Source: JACJWR01 sp964474045 (GTDB taxonomy: Bacteria > Actinomycetota > Actinomycetes > S36-B12 > UBA10799). Taken from it: DNA of 64,000 nt. Positions 45,668 to 54,500 of the stretch are shown here, piece by piece (positions within the stretch are counted from its first letter, which is position 1; each line of letters starts with the position of its first letter). A model generated the notes under the pieces. That model saw only the letters and a list, made by a program, of their open reading frames with translations. It made no database searches and was not told the DNA's origin. The stretch spans positions 44,709 to 108,708 of the forward strand of contig CAYYRC010000007.1 of the NCBI GenBank assembly GCA_964474045.1, in the 5' to 3' direction. A program made the translations under genes and the position numbers.

Positions 45668-45731
45668 TGTGAGCACCGCTCTGGCATGACCCTACCCGCG
45701 TCCCGAGGTCAAAGCAAGAGCGGTGCTCACA
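45668..45731. promoter_or_regulatory. Inverted operator pair between epimerase and TetR genes
   Basis: tgtgagcaccgctct at 45668-45682 is repeated exactly in reverse complement at 45717-45731, with 34 nt between. Each arm also contains a smaller palindrome, GAGC-3 nt-GCTC. The arms lie 33 nt before the epimerase ATG and 39 nt before the TetR ATG. This fits autoregulation plus control of the divergent epimerase. Confidence 0.7.
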
Positions 45732-45769
45732 TTCGTGATAGACGCTCGCGAATCGGGCCTGCGGGGTCC

Positions 45770-46519
45770 ATGATGGGACGCATGTCCGCGCGCCCCCACA
45801 ACAAGCCGACGGCCCGCCAACGGGTCCGCGACCAGATCACCGCCGAGATCCTGCAGGCCGCCCGCGGGCAGCTCGCGGAGTCCGGGGCCGGCGCCATCTC
45901 GCTGCGCGCCATCGCGCGTGACCTTGGGATGGCTTCTTCGGCGGTCTACCGGTACTTCCCCAGCCGGGACGAGGTGCTGACCAGCCTGATCGTGGCTGCC
46001 TACGACGCGGTTGGCCAGACCGCCGAGGATGCCCGGGACGCGGCGGCAGCCCAGGGCCTGGCGCCCTCGGACATCTTCTGCACGGTCTGGCGGGCGGTAC
46101 GCGCCTGGGCCCTTGCGCATCCACACGAGTACGCGCTCATCTACGGCTCCCCGGTCCCCGGCTACCGCGCCCCCGCCGACACGGTGCCACCGGCCACACG
46201 GCTGCCATGGGTCCTCTTGGGGGTGCTCGCACAGACAGGCGCGCGGGCGCCCGCCCCGCCGAAGGCCGCCCCCGGCCAAGGCCAGGCGCTGTCGCCCCTG
46301 CGAGCCGAGGCAGCGGTCGCGGGCTTCGACGACCAGACCCTGCTCGCAGCCCTCACCAGCTACTCGGCGCTCGTGGGAGCGATCTCGTTCGAGCTGTTCG
46401 GCCACATCCACAACGTCGTGGATCCCGATCCTGCCGCGCGCTCGGCGTTCTTCGACGGGCAGCTCGACCTGATGCTCGCCCTTGTGGGCATGCCACCGGG
46501 GGCGCATGTGCCAACATGA
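45770..46519 (+). CDS. TetR-family transcriptional regulator
   Basis: The roughly 249-residue protein has an N-terminal HTH (about 20-65): ILQAARGQLAESGAGAISLRAIARDLGMASSAVYRYFPSRDEVL, a clear TetR pattern. The C-terminal ligand domain looks like the WHG type (FCTVWRAVRAWALAHPHEYALIYGSPVPGY). It probably represses itself and the divergent epimerase. ATG 45770, 45773 and 45782 are all possible starts. It overlaps the next gene by 4 nt. Confidence 0.9.
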   Translation: MMGRMSARPHNKPTARQRVRDQITAEILQAARGQLAESGAGAISLRAIARDLGMASSAVYRYFPSRDEVLTSLIVAAYDAVGQTAEDARDAAAAQGLAPSDIFCTVWRAVRAWALAHPHEYALIYGSPVPGYRAPADTVPPATRLPWVLLGVLAQTGARAPAPPKAAPGQGQALSPLRAEAAVAGFDDQTLLAALTSYSALVGAISFELFGHIHNVVDPDPAARSAFFDGQLDLMLALVGMPPGAHVPT

Positions 46520-47343
46520 GCGCCGTGCGCCAGATCGCGATCAACGAAGGCCTGCTGGTGCTGTCGGCGCTGCTGGGCGCGGCCGTCGGGCTGCTGCTCC
46601 TGCGCTGGCTGCTCAGAGCCGGCGACGAGCACAGCGGCAACCTGAAGTTGTTCTCCGACGTCATGACCTACGTCAGCACGATCTTCGGCATCATGCTCGG
46701 CCTCATGCTGCTGTTCACGGTGCAGCACTTCACGACCACCGCCTCGCACGTGCGCGACGAGGCGCGGGCGATCAGCGACATCTTCGAGTCCGTGCAGAGC
46801 TTCCCGCCGGAGGAGCGGGCACCCATCGAGCGCGATGCCGTGTGCCTGATGCGGTCGATCGCGACCGACTCCTGGGCAGCCTCGCAGCGGGCGGACCTGG
46901 CCGGCGACAAGAACACCACCGAGTGGTGGAACCGGATCCGCGGCGACGTCGGGGCGCTGCCCGCGGAACGACCCATCGACGAGGGCTCGCAGGCGGTCGC
47001 CCTCGCGGCGGTCACCGAGGGGATCAACGCCGGGCAGACGCGCCTGCTCAACGCCGTCTCGACCCTGCCGGGCGTCGTGTGGTTCGTCATCGACCTTGGG
47101 ATGGGCGTCTTCGCCGCGCTCATCTTCCTGAGCTTCCCCGGTCGCACCCGGACCGCGATCGTGGGCCTGGGGCTCGCGCTGGCGCTCACCATGGGGGTGG
47201 TGTTCTCGCTGGGGGTCTTCGCCGAACCCTTCACCGACCTGGGGGTCTCGGTCAAACCCACCGCCATCCAGGGAACGATGATGCGCCTGGAGCGGGCCTA
47301 CCCGGGCACCGAGTGGGCGCCCTGCGAGCGGCTCGCCGAGTAG
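46516..47343 (+). CDS. DUF4239-like membrane protein
   Basis: The 275-residue protein has membrane helices near 8-28, 48-68, 190-212 and 218-240, with a large loop between. The loop holds a FTTTASHVRDEARAISDIFESV stretch and the pattern typical of bestrophin-like DUF4239 proteins. The role is unknown; a channel is possible. ATG overlaps the TetR stop (ATGA), so both are made from one mRNA. Its stop abuts the stop of the convergent MBL gene with no gap. Confidence 0.78.
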   Translation: MSAVRQIAINEGLLVLSALLGAAVGLLLLRWLLRAGDEHSGNLKLFSDVMTYVSTIFGIMLGLMLLFTVQHFTTTASHVRDEARAISDIFESVQSFPPEERAPIERDAVCLMRSIATDSWAASQRADLAGDKNTTEWWNRIRGDVGALPAERPIDEGSQAVALAAVTEGINAGQTRLLNAVSTLPGVVWFVIDLGMGVFAALIFLSFPGRTRTAIVGLGLALALTMGVVFSLGVFAEPFTDLGVSVKPTAIQGTMMRLERAYPGTEWAPCERLAE

Positions 47344-48096
47344 TCAGACCTCGACCACCATGCCGGGTGCGGCCAGCTGCACGCCGCCGCGGCCGTGGTC
47401 GAACACCGCGGCCTCGGCCAGCGCTCCGGAGTTGTCGTGCCAGGCCACCATGTGCGTCAGGATCAGGCGCTTTGCACCCGCCTCGCGGGCCAGCTCAGCC
47501 GCCTGCCGCGCGGTCAGGTGCAGGTCCGGCGGGTTGTCGTCGCCGCTGCGGAAGGATGCCTCGAACAGCGCCACGTCCGCCTCGCGGGCGGCGCTCACCA
47601 GACCCGCGCAGGGACCGGTGTCGCCCGAGTAGACCAGCACCCGCTGGTCCGCCTCCACCCGCAGCGCATACGCGGCGACCGGGTGCCTCACCTTGACCGC
47701 GGTCATTGTGAAGGGTCCGACGACGAACGGCTCCGGGGGGAAGGCGGCGAAGTCGAAGACCTCCGCCATGCCCTGCTCCGGCTCCGTCCCGTAGGCCGTC
47801 GCCATGCGCCTGGCCACGCCGCGCGGCCCGAAAACGGGAATCCTCCGCGCGGCACCCCCGGGCCGGTAGCGGCGGGCGACATAGAGCGCGCACACATCCA
47901 GGCAATGGTCCGGATGCAGATGCGACAGCACGACGGCGTCGACGTCGCAGGGGTCGGTGTAGTCGTGCAGCGGCCCGAGCGCGCCCGAGCCGAGATCGAG
48001 CAGCATCCGGAAGCCATCGTGCTCCACCAGGTAGCTCGAGGCCGCCGAGGTGGCGTTGGGGTACGAGCCGGCGCAGCCGACGATGGTGAGCCTCAT
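47344..48096 (-). CDS. MBL-fold phosphodiesterase, Rv1339-like
   Basis: The 250-residue metallo-beta-lactamase-fold protein has the metal motif SHLHPDHCLD (HxHxDH), GDTGP and LTHM. Its place, murI-MBL-rph, and sequence match M. tuberculosis Rv1339, reported as an atypical class II cAMP phosphodiesterase. cAMP hydrolysis is therefore likely but inferred; RNase Z-like activity is the alternative. It is coupled to murI by a 4-nt overlap. Confidence 0.87.
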   Translation of the reverse strand: MRLTIVGCAGSYPNATSAASSYLVEHDGFRMLLDLGSGALGPLHDYTDPCDVDAVVLSHLHPDHCLDVCALYVARRYRPGGAARRIPVFGPRGVARRMATAYGTEPEQGMAEVFDFAAFPPEPFVVGPFTMTAVKVRHPVAAYALRVEADQRVLVYSGDTGPCAGLVSAAREADVALFEASFRSGDDNPPDLHLTARQAAELAREAGAKRLILTHMVAWHDNSGALAEAAVFDHGRGGVQLAAPGMVVEV

Positions 48097-48893
48097 GCCA
48101 GCACCGCCTCGGCATGCCCGACCTCGGTGACCTCCGGGCCCAGGAAGCGCCTGCCCAGGACTGTGAAGGCAGCCGGGTCGCCGGTGGCGAGGAATCGATG
48201 TCGCGGCATCGATCCGGTGGTGTTGAGCAACTCGTTGGCGGTGAGGACGCGGTAGACGTCCTTGGCCGTCTCCTCGGCGCTGGACACGAGCGTCACCTCG
48301 TCGCCGACGACATAGGAGATCACTCCGGTGAGCAGCGGGTAGTGGGTGCATCCCAGGACGAGCGTGTCGACGCCCTCGGCGACGATGGGGTCCAGGTACT
48401 CGTGGGCAACCGCCAGCAACTCAGGCCCGCTGGTGATCCCGGCCTCGACGAACTCGACGAAGCGCGGGCACGCCTGCGAGGTCAGCCGAAGGTGAGGGGC
48501 GGCGGCGAAGGCGTCGTCGTAGGCCATCGACGTGACCGTCGCCTGGGTGCCGATAACGCCGACGTGGCCGTTGCGGGTGGCGGCTACGGCCCGCCGCACA
48601 GCCGGCTGGATCACCTCCACCACGGGCACCTCGTAGCGCTCGCGGGCGTCACGCAGCACTGCGGCGCTGGCCGAGTTGCAGGCGATCACCAGCGCCTTGA
48701 CCCCCTCGTCCACCATATGGTCCATGACGTCCAGGGCGTTCGAGCGCACCTGCGCCAGCGGCAGCGGGCCGTAGGGGCCGCGCGCGGTGTCGCCGACGTA
48801 GTAGATCGACTCGTCGGGGAGCTGATCCAGGATGGCCCGCGCGACGGTCAGACCGCCGACGCCGGAGTCGAAGATGCCGATCGGTGACTGCAC
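48093..48893 (-). CDS. murI: Glutamate racemase
   Basis: The 266-residue enzyme makes D-Glu for peptidoglycan. Both catalytic Cys are in place: one in ACNSASA and one in GCTHYPLL. The N-terminus reads IGIFDSGVGGLTVARA. The GTG start is set by TAACCT 6 nt upstream. Confidence 0.97.
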   Translation of the reverse strand: MQSPIGIFDSGVGGLTVARAILDQLPDESIYYVGDTARGPYGPLPLAQVRSNALDVMDHMVDEGVKALVIACNSASAAVLRDARERYEVPVVEVIQPAVRRAVAATRNGHVGVIGTQATVTSMAYDDAFAAAPHLRLTSQACPRFVEFVEAGITSGPELLAVAHEYLDPIVAEGVDTLVLGCTHYPLLTGVISYVVGDEVTLVSSAEETAKDVYRVLTANELLNTTGSMPRHRFLATGDPAAFTVLGRRFLGPEVTEVGHAEAVLA

Positions 48894-48899
48894 ACCGCA

Positions 48900-48905
48900 A
48901 GGTTA
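48900..48905 (-). promoter_or_regulatory. -10 box TAACCT of murI (leaderless)
   Basis: TAACCT lies 6 nt before GTG 48893 with no Shine-Dalgarno. Confidence 0.5.
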
Positions 48906-48925
48906 CTGTCACCCCCTTGCGGCAG

Positions 48926-49876
48926 CTACGCCCAGAGGTGTCCATCCAACGCCCGGGCGGCGTCCTCCAGCGAGCCCTCGTAGGCCCCGGTGGACAGGTA
49001 CTTCCAGCCGCCGTCGCACACCACGAAGGCGATGTCGGCGCGCCTGCCATCCCGCACGGCCTTGTCGGCCATCCCGATAGCAGCGTGCAGGATGCCGCCG
49101 GTGGAGATCCCGGCGAAGATTCCCTCGACGTCGATGAGCTCGCGGGTGCGGCGCAACGCGTCGTCGGCCGCCACCGAGAAGCGCCGCGTCAGCACCGACT
49201 CGTCGTAGAGCTCCGGCACGAAGCCCTCGTCCAGGTTGCGCAGGCCGTAGACGAGCTCGCCGTAGCGCGGCTCCGCCGCCACGATCTCCACCTCGGGCGC
49301 GCGCTCCCGCAGGTAGCGTCCGACGCCCATGAGCGTGCCCGAGGTCCCCAGGCCCGCGACGAAGTGGGTGATCGTCGGCAGGTCCGCGAGCAGCTCCGGC
49401 CCCGTCGTCCGGTAGTGGGCATCGGCGTTCGCGGCGTTTCCGTACTGGTAGAGGAGCACCAGGTCTGGGCGCTCTTCGGCGAGCTCACGGGCCACCCGCA
49501 CGGCCTCGTTGGAGCCGCCGGCGGCCGGCGAATAGATGATCTTCGCCCCCCACATCCGCAGCAGCTGGGATCGTTCCGCCGAGGTGTTCTCGGGCATGAT
49601 GCACACCAGGCCGTAGCCCTTGAGCCGCGCGGCCATGGCCAGCGAGATGCCGGTGTTACCCGAGGTCGGCTCCAGGATCGTGGCGCCCGGCACCAGCCTG
49701 CCGTCGGCCTCCGCGGCCTCGATCATGGCAAGCGCCGCGCGATCCTTGATGGATCCGGTGGGGTTGCGATCCTCGAGCTTGGCCCAGAGCCGCACGTCAG
49801 GGCTGGGCGACAGCCTCGGCAGGCCGACCAGCGGGGTGCGCCCGACCGAGTCGAGCAGGGAGTCGTAGCGCGTCAC
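48926..49876 (-). CDS. cysM: O-phosphoserine-type cysteine synthase CysM
   Basis: The 316-residue PLP enzyme makes cysteine, in this gene context probably from O-phosphoserine and the thiocarboxylated carrier CysO. PLP Lys lies in NPTGSIKDRAAL; EPTSGNTGISLAMA and GLGTSGTLMGVGRYL bind substrate and phosphate. The final segment, DGHLWA, fits the mobile C-terminal tail of mycobacterial CysM. It follows cysO by 8 nt. Confidence 0.95.
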   Translation of the reverse strand: MTRYDSLLDSVGRTPLVGLPRLSPSPDVRLWAKLEDRNPTGSIKDRAALAMIEAAEADGRLVPGATILEPTSGNTGISLAMAARLKGYGLVCIMPENTSAERSQLLRMWGAKIIYSPAAGGSNEAVRVARELAEERPDLVLLYQYGNAANADAHYRTTGPELLADLPTITHFVAGLGTSGTLMGVGRYLRERAPEVEIVAAEPRYGELVYGLRNLDEGFVPELYDESVLTRRFSVAADDALRRTRELIDVEGIFAGISTGGILHAAIGMADKAVRDGRRADIAFVVCDGGWKYLSTGAYEGSLEDAARALDGHLWA

Positions 49877-49884
49877 GGCGGCGG

Positions 49885-50157
49885 TCAGCCGCCGGCGACC
49901 GCCGGCAGCACGGTGACCGAGTCGCCGTCGGCCACGACCGTGCTCAGGCCGTCCAGGAACCGCACGTCCTCGTCGTTCAGGTACACGTTGACGAATCGGC
50001 GCAGCCCCTTGTCGTCGAGCAGGCGGTCGGCCATGCCGGGGTAGCGCACGTCGAGGTCCGCGACCACCTCGGCGATCGTGGTGCCGTCGGCCTCGACGAC
50101 CTTCGCGCCGTCGGTGTAGGTGCGCAGGATGGTGGGGACTCGGACCTCGATGGCCAT
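49885..50157 (-). CDS. cysO: Sulfur-carrier protein CysO
   Basis: The 90-residue ubiquitin-like (MoaD/ThiS) protein ends in GG, the site that is thiocarboxylated. RFVNVYLNDEDVRFLDGLSTVVADGDSVTVLPAVAGG is the family C-terminus. Cysteine is built on this terminus by CysM and released by Mec. GGAG before ATG 50157 sets the start. Confidence 0.95.
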   Translation of the reverse strand: MAIEVRVPTILRTYTDGAKVVEADGTTIAEVVADLDVRYPGMADRLLDDKGLRRFVNVYLNDEDVRFLDGLSTVVADGDSVTVLPAVAGG

Positions 50158-50224
50158 GCCGACGTGCTCCTTCGTACCAGGTGGCGGGATTCGCAACAGG
50201 ATACGCGGTGCCGATGGCCCCGGA

Positions 50225-50647
50225 TCAGTCGGCTAGCACCTCCACCTGCTCCTCGGAGACCACCCCATCGATGATCCGGAACGACCGCAGTTCCACCGGA
50301 CCCGCGCCGTTGCCGCACTCGCGGGTCGACACGAGGACGTAGTGCGCGCCGGGCTCGTTGGCGTAGGCGATGTCCGTGCGTGACGGGTAGGCCTCGGTCG
50401 CGGTGTGCGAGTGGTAGATGACGACCGGCTCCTCGTCGCGCTCGTCGAGGTCTCGGTAGAGCGCGAGCAACTCGCCGGAGTCGAACTCGTAGAAGGTGGG
50501 CGAGCGGGCCGCGTTGAGCATCGGGACGAACCGCTGCGGTCGGTCCAGCCCCGCCGGTCCGGCGACGATGCCGCAGGCCTCGTCGGGGTGATCGGCACGG
50601 GCGTGGGCAACGATGTCCTCGACGATGGAGGCTGCGATGCGGAGCAC
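50225..50647 (-). CDS. mec: CysO-cysteine peptidase (JAMM zinc protease)
   Basis: The 140-residue Mov34/JAMM metallopeptidase cuts cysteine from the CysO C-terminus. Zinc motif HSH followed by Asp (YHSHTATEAYPSRTD) and an upstream Glu (DEACGIVAG) are present. GTG 50647 is set by TACCCT 6 nt upstream, so the mec-cysO-cysM run has its own promoter. Confidence 0.95.
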   Translation of the reverse strand: MLRIAASIVEDIVAHARADHPDEACGIVAGPAGLDRPQRFVPMLNAARSPTFYEFDSGELLALYRDLDERDEEPVVIYHSHTATEAYPSRTDIAYANEPGAHYVLVSTRECGNGAGPVELRSFRIIDGVVSEEQVEVLAD

Positions 50648-50653
50648 CTCGGC

Positions 50654-50659
50654 AGGGTA
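50654..50659 (-). promoter_or_regulatory. -10 box TACCCT of mec (leaderless)
   Basis: TACCCT lies 6 nt before GTG 50647 with no Shine-Dalgarno. Confidence 0.5.
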
Positions 50660-50669
50660 GCCCGCGGCC

Positions 50670-51236
50670 TCAGCGCGACATGGCCTCGACCAGGGACTCC
50701 TGCAGGAAGGTCAGGAAGTCGTAGACCGCGTAGTTGACCGCGCGCTCGTCGTCCTCGGGCAGCTCGCGCAGTCGGTCGTGGTCGGCGTCCGACTCGATCC
50801 CGAGCCGCGTGGCCAGGGCCAGCCGGGCGTCGTTCAGGCCCAACAGCCACGCCTGTGCCTGGTCGCCGTCGAGGGTGACCTTGCCGCCCTCGGTCAGCGA
50901 CTCCAGCACCGCCTGCGCGTTGCCCTGCTTCTGCCGCCGCAGGCCCAGCTCCGTGAACCGCCGGAACTCCACGGCCTTGTCCTCATCCTCGTAGCCCGGC
51001 GGGAACAGACGGTCGATCACGGGATCCTGGCCGAACTGCCCCATCTCGGTGACGTCCACCGACGAGTCCAGCTCCTCCAGCCCGAGCGCCACCGCCAGCG
51101 GGTCGGCGTCGGCGGTCTTGGGGGGCGCGACCAGCTCCGCCACCTGGGAGAAGACGTCCTCCAGCACCCGCACCTCGACCGCCGACAGCCGCACGCTCAC
51201 GCGACCGCCACGGGCAGCCTTGAAACCCCGCGTCAC
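50670..51236 (-). CDS. DUF2017 protein
   Basis: The 188-residue protein matches DUF2017: DPVIDRLFPPGYEDEDKAVEFRRFTE, LDGDQAQAWLLGLNDARLALATRLGI and YDFLTFLQESLV. The function is unknown. It is always near clpS in Actinobacteria and here overlaps its stop by 4 nt, suggesting a link to N-degron proteolysis. Confidence 0.88.
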   Translation of the reverse strand: MTRGFKAARGGRVSVRLSAVEVRVLEDVFSQVAELVAPPKTADADPLAVALGLEELDSSVDVTEMGQFGQDPVIDRLFPPGYEDEDKAVEFRRFTELGLRRQKQGNAQAVLESLTEGGKVTLDGDQAQAWLLGLNDARLALATRLGIESDADHDRLRELPEDDERAVNYAVYDFLTFLQESLVEAMSR

Positions 51237-51517
51237 TGCCCGGACCCGTCGTTGCTGATGGTGGCCCAGAGCCCATAGCTGTGCATGGCCGTGGCGTCGC
51301 GCTCCATCTCGTCCCGCCCGCCCGCCGACACGACCGCCTTGCCGTCGCGGTGAACGGCCAGCATGAGCGCCTCCGCCTTGTCCTGGCCGTAGCCGAAGTA
51401 CTGCTTGAACACGAAGGTCACGTACGACATCAGGTTGACCGGGTCGTCCCAGACGATGCAGACCCAGGGACCGTCGAGGGCGGTCTCGCTCCGTTCCTCG
51501 ACGATCTCCTCGGGCAT
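51233..51517 (-). CDS. clpS: ATP-dependent Clp protease adaptor ClpS
   Basis: The 94-residue adaptor delivers N-degron proteins to ClpAP/ClpCP. WVCIVWDDPVNLMSYVTFVFKQYFGY (substrate pocket with Asp-x-x-Asn-like DDPVN) and AEALMLAVHRDGKAVV are the family core. ATG 51517 is chosen; a GTG at 51523 is possible. Confidence 0.96.
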   Translation of the reverse strand: MPEEIVEERSETALDGPWVCIVWDDPVNLMSYVTFVFKQYFGYGQDKAEALMLAVHRDGKAVVSAGGRDEMERDATAMHSYGLWATISNDGSGQ

Positions 51518-51539
51518 GACTGTCACGAGGGCAATGGTG

Positions 51540-54500
51540 TCACGACACCGCCCCCGGAGACAGCGCCCCGGCCAGCATTCGGGTGTCGAGGATTCGCGCC
51601 GGGGCATGGGCGTCGATGCCGGCCGTGACGCTCACCTGGTCGAACAGCAGGTGCGCCGGAGCCGCGGTGTACACGCAGATGCTGCCCGACGCGTCGGTGG
51701 GGACGGCCAGGAAGTTGGCGACGGTCTCGCCAGCCGCGAAGTTGGCCACCGAAGCCGTGGGCATCGGCTGGTCGCACGGCCATACGCGCAGATGCCCAGC
51801 ACCCTGCGGCTCGGTGACGGTGAGGTTGCCCAGCACGGTCCGGCTGGCAGCTCCCGTCGCGATCACGACCGTGCCGCCCGCCGGCACCAGACCGATGGGA
51901 CCGGGTCCGACTCGCGTGTCCAGCCGGCGCTCGGGCTGGGCAGCCACGAAGCCCTCTGTGCGTCCCAGCTGATCCCACACCAGGTGCGCGCTTGCGCTGC
52001 TGAGGATGCAGAACTCGCCGGCGGCGTCCGTCCGCACTGCGGCGAAGTTGCCGACCGTCCTGCCGTCGGCGGCGAAGTTCGACGTCGAGGTGGCCGGCAT
52101 CGGTTGGTCGCATGCCCACACCGTTGTGTGTCCGGCGGCGCTCGGGGCCACCACCGTCAAACGGCCGAACACGGTGCTCCCGAGCGCCCCGGTCGAGACC
52201 CGGCGCACCTCCCCGGCCGTCACCGGCCCGCCGCCGGTGCGGGTGTCCAACAGCCGCACCGGCGCGCCGGCCAGGGTGGCGGGCGTGGCCGCGACCTGGT
52301 CCCAGACCAACCTCGCGGTAGCCGCGGTGTACACGCAGAACTCCCCGCCCGCGTCCGTGCGGATCGCCGCGAAGTTGCCGGTGGTCTCGCCGGCCGTGAA
52401 GGCGTTGACCGAGGTCGCCGGGGGCGGTGCATCGCAGGGGAACGCCCGGGTGTGCCCCGCAGTCTGTGCTGAGGCCACCGTGAGGTTTCCGACCACCGTC
52501 GCATTCGGGACCCCGGCGGCGACCCTGATCGTGGCGCCCGCCGGCACCGGCGCCACCGAGTCGAGCAGCCGCACCGGGCTGCCCGCTTCGAATCCGGGCG
52601 CCGCCCCCGCCTGATCCCAGAGCAGGTGCGTCTGCGCGGTCGAGTACACGCAGAAGTCACCGGCCGCGTCGGTGCGCACAACGGCGAAGTTGGGGGTGGT
52701 CTCGCCGACCACGAAGTTGTTGGTGGAGGCTGTCGGCCGCTGCTCGCCGCAGGTCCACACGGTGGTGTGGCCAGACCCCTGCGGCGCCACGACCGTCAGG
52801 TTGCCGGCCACCGTGGCACGGGCCGGACCGGCGTGCACCCGCAGTTCGCCCTCGGCTGCCAGCGGCTCGCCGGCACGGGTGTCGAGCACCCGCTGCGAGG
52901 CTCCCGCCTGGATCTCCGGCGCACCCCGCTGGGCATCCCACACCAGGTGCGCCGCCATGGAGGAGTAGATGCAGAACGACCCATCGGGATCGGTCGTGAC
53001 GGCTGTGGAGTTGACCGTGCGCTGGCCCGGCGCCGTCACGTTGTTGACCGACGTCGCAGGGCGCCCCTGGCTGCAGGGCCACACCGTGGTGTGACCTGCG
53101 GACTGCGGGTCCAGGACGGTCAGGGTGCCCAGGATCGTGGCCGCGGCGGGCACCGAGGTGCGCACGACGACGGTACCGCCCGACGGCACCATGGCCCCCG
53201 TGGCCCGAGTGTCCAGCAGCCGACTGCCGGCATCCAGGGCGGTCGTGGCCGACTGGTCCCACACCAGCCTGGTGGCGCCGGAGTTGAAGACGCAGAAGTC
53301 GCCCGAGCCGTCAGTGGCCACGGTGACGAACGCCGACGACGATTGGGCCACCGAGTAGTTGGCCGCCGACGTCTCCGGCATCGGCTGGTCGCAGGGCCAG
53401 GCGCGCAGGTGCCCGGCCGCCACCGGGTTGACCGCCGTCAAGTTGCCCATGACCGTCGATCGCGGCGACGACGTGTGGATGCGGGTGGTGGTGCCGGCGG
53501 CAACCACCGAGGGGTCCGGCGGCAGCGGCGGCAGCGGCGGCAGCGGCGGGATGACGTCGTAGGCGTAGTTGCGAATGGGCTCCCACTGGGCTGCGTCCTC
53601 GCCTCCCACGGTCCACAGCGCCGCGCCGCGCGCGCCGCCGTCCACGACCGCCTGCACGCGGTCGGTGATGGTCTGTGCGTCCTGCAGCCACGCCTCCCGG
53701 TAGAGCACGCAGGTCTTGCCGCCCCCGGAGTAGGTCTCCTGGTAGCGGGCGCGCACCTCGTCGTAGCCGCCCACCCTGCGGTCCACGACCACACCGGGCT
53801 TGGACAGCACGGTGTCGTTGTTGGCCGATGTGATGGCCTTGGTGGCGGTCGGGGTGCCGGCAGGGCAGGAGGACAGCGGGATCTGCCGGCCGGCGAGGTC
53901 GGTTATGTACGGCGCGGAGTTGAGCGTCCGCAGCCAGTCCCGGCCGTAGACCGGGACCCCCATCATGAGCTTGTACGCCGGCACCATCTGCAGCATCGTC
54001 GTGGTCTCGCGTCGCACCCAGTCGATCGGCGCGATGGGGCCCGCCGCGGAGACGTTGTAGTCGTAGGTCATGACGCGCACGCCGTCGAGCTCGCGGCCGA
54101 GCGTGGGGAAGTCGTAGACGTAGTAGGGGCTGGTCGGTACTGCCGCCGTCACCCGCAGGCCCCGGGCGTGGAACGCCGCCGCGAGCTCGGTGACGAAAGC
54201 GGCCCAGTTCACCTTTGTGACGGGCCATGTGGCCTGGCCGTCGGAGAACGCGAAGCGCTCGTAGTCAAGATCGATCCCGTCGAAGCCGCGGGAGGTGACC
54301 AGGTCGAGCAGCTGCGTGACATGCGCCGTGCGTCGCGCCGGGTCTGCCAGCACCCCGGCGAGAAAGCGCGCCGACGACTCGTCGTTGATCGAGGGGATGA
54401 TGGGCTTGCCCGCCGAACGCAGGGCGGACAGTGCCCACGCCCGGTCGGCCGCGCCGATTCGCTCGACGATGCTGACGCCGCTGGGGTTGGCACCGCCGCT

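Noticed and set aside
52100..53480. Spaced repeats that might suggest a CRISPR array
   Set aside because: Period is about 315 nt, copies are diverged, and they encode the 105-residue protein repeats; no short identical repeats with unique spacers.
53500..53560. Short ggc/agc-rich tandem repeat that might look like a microsatellite
   Set aside because: It encodes the Pro-Leu linker of the GH18-type protein and is in frame, so it is coding low complexity.
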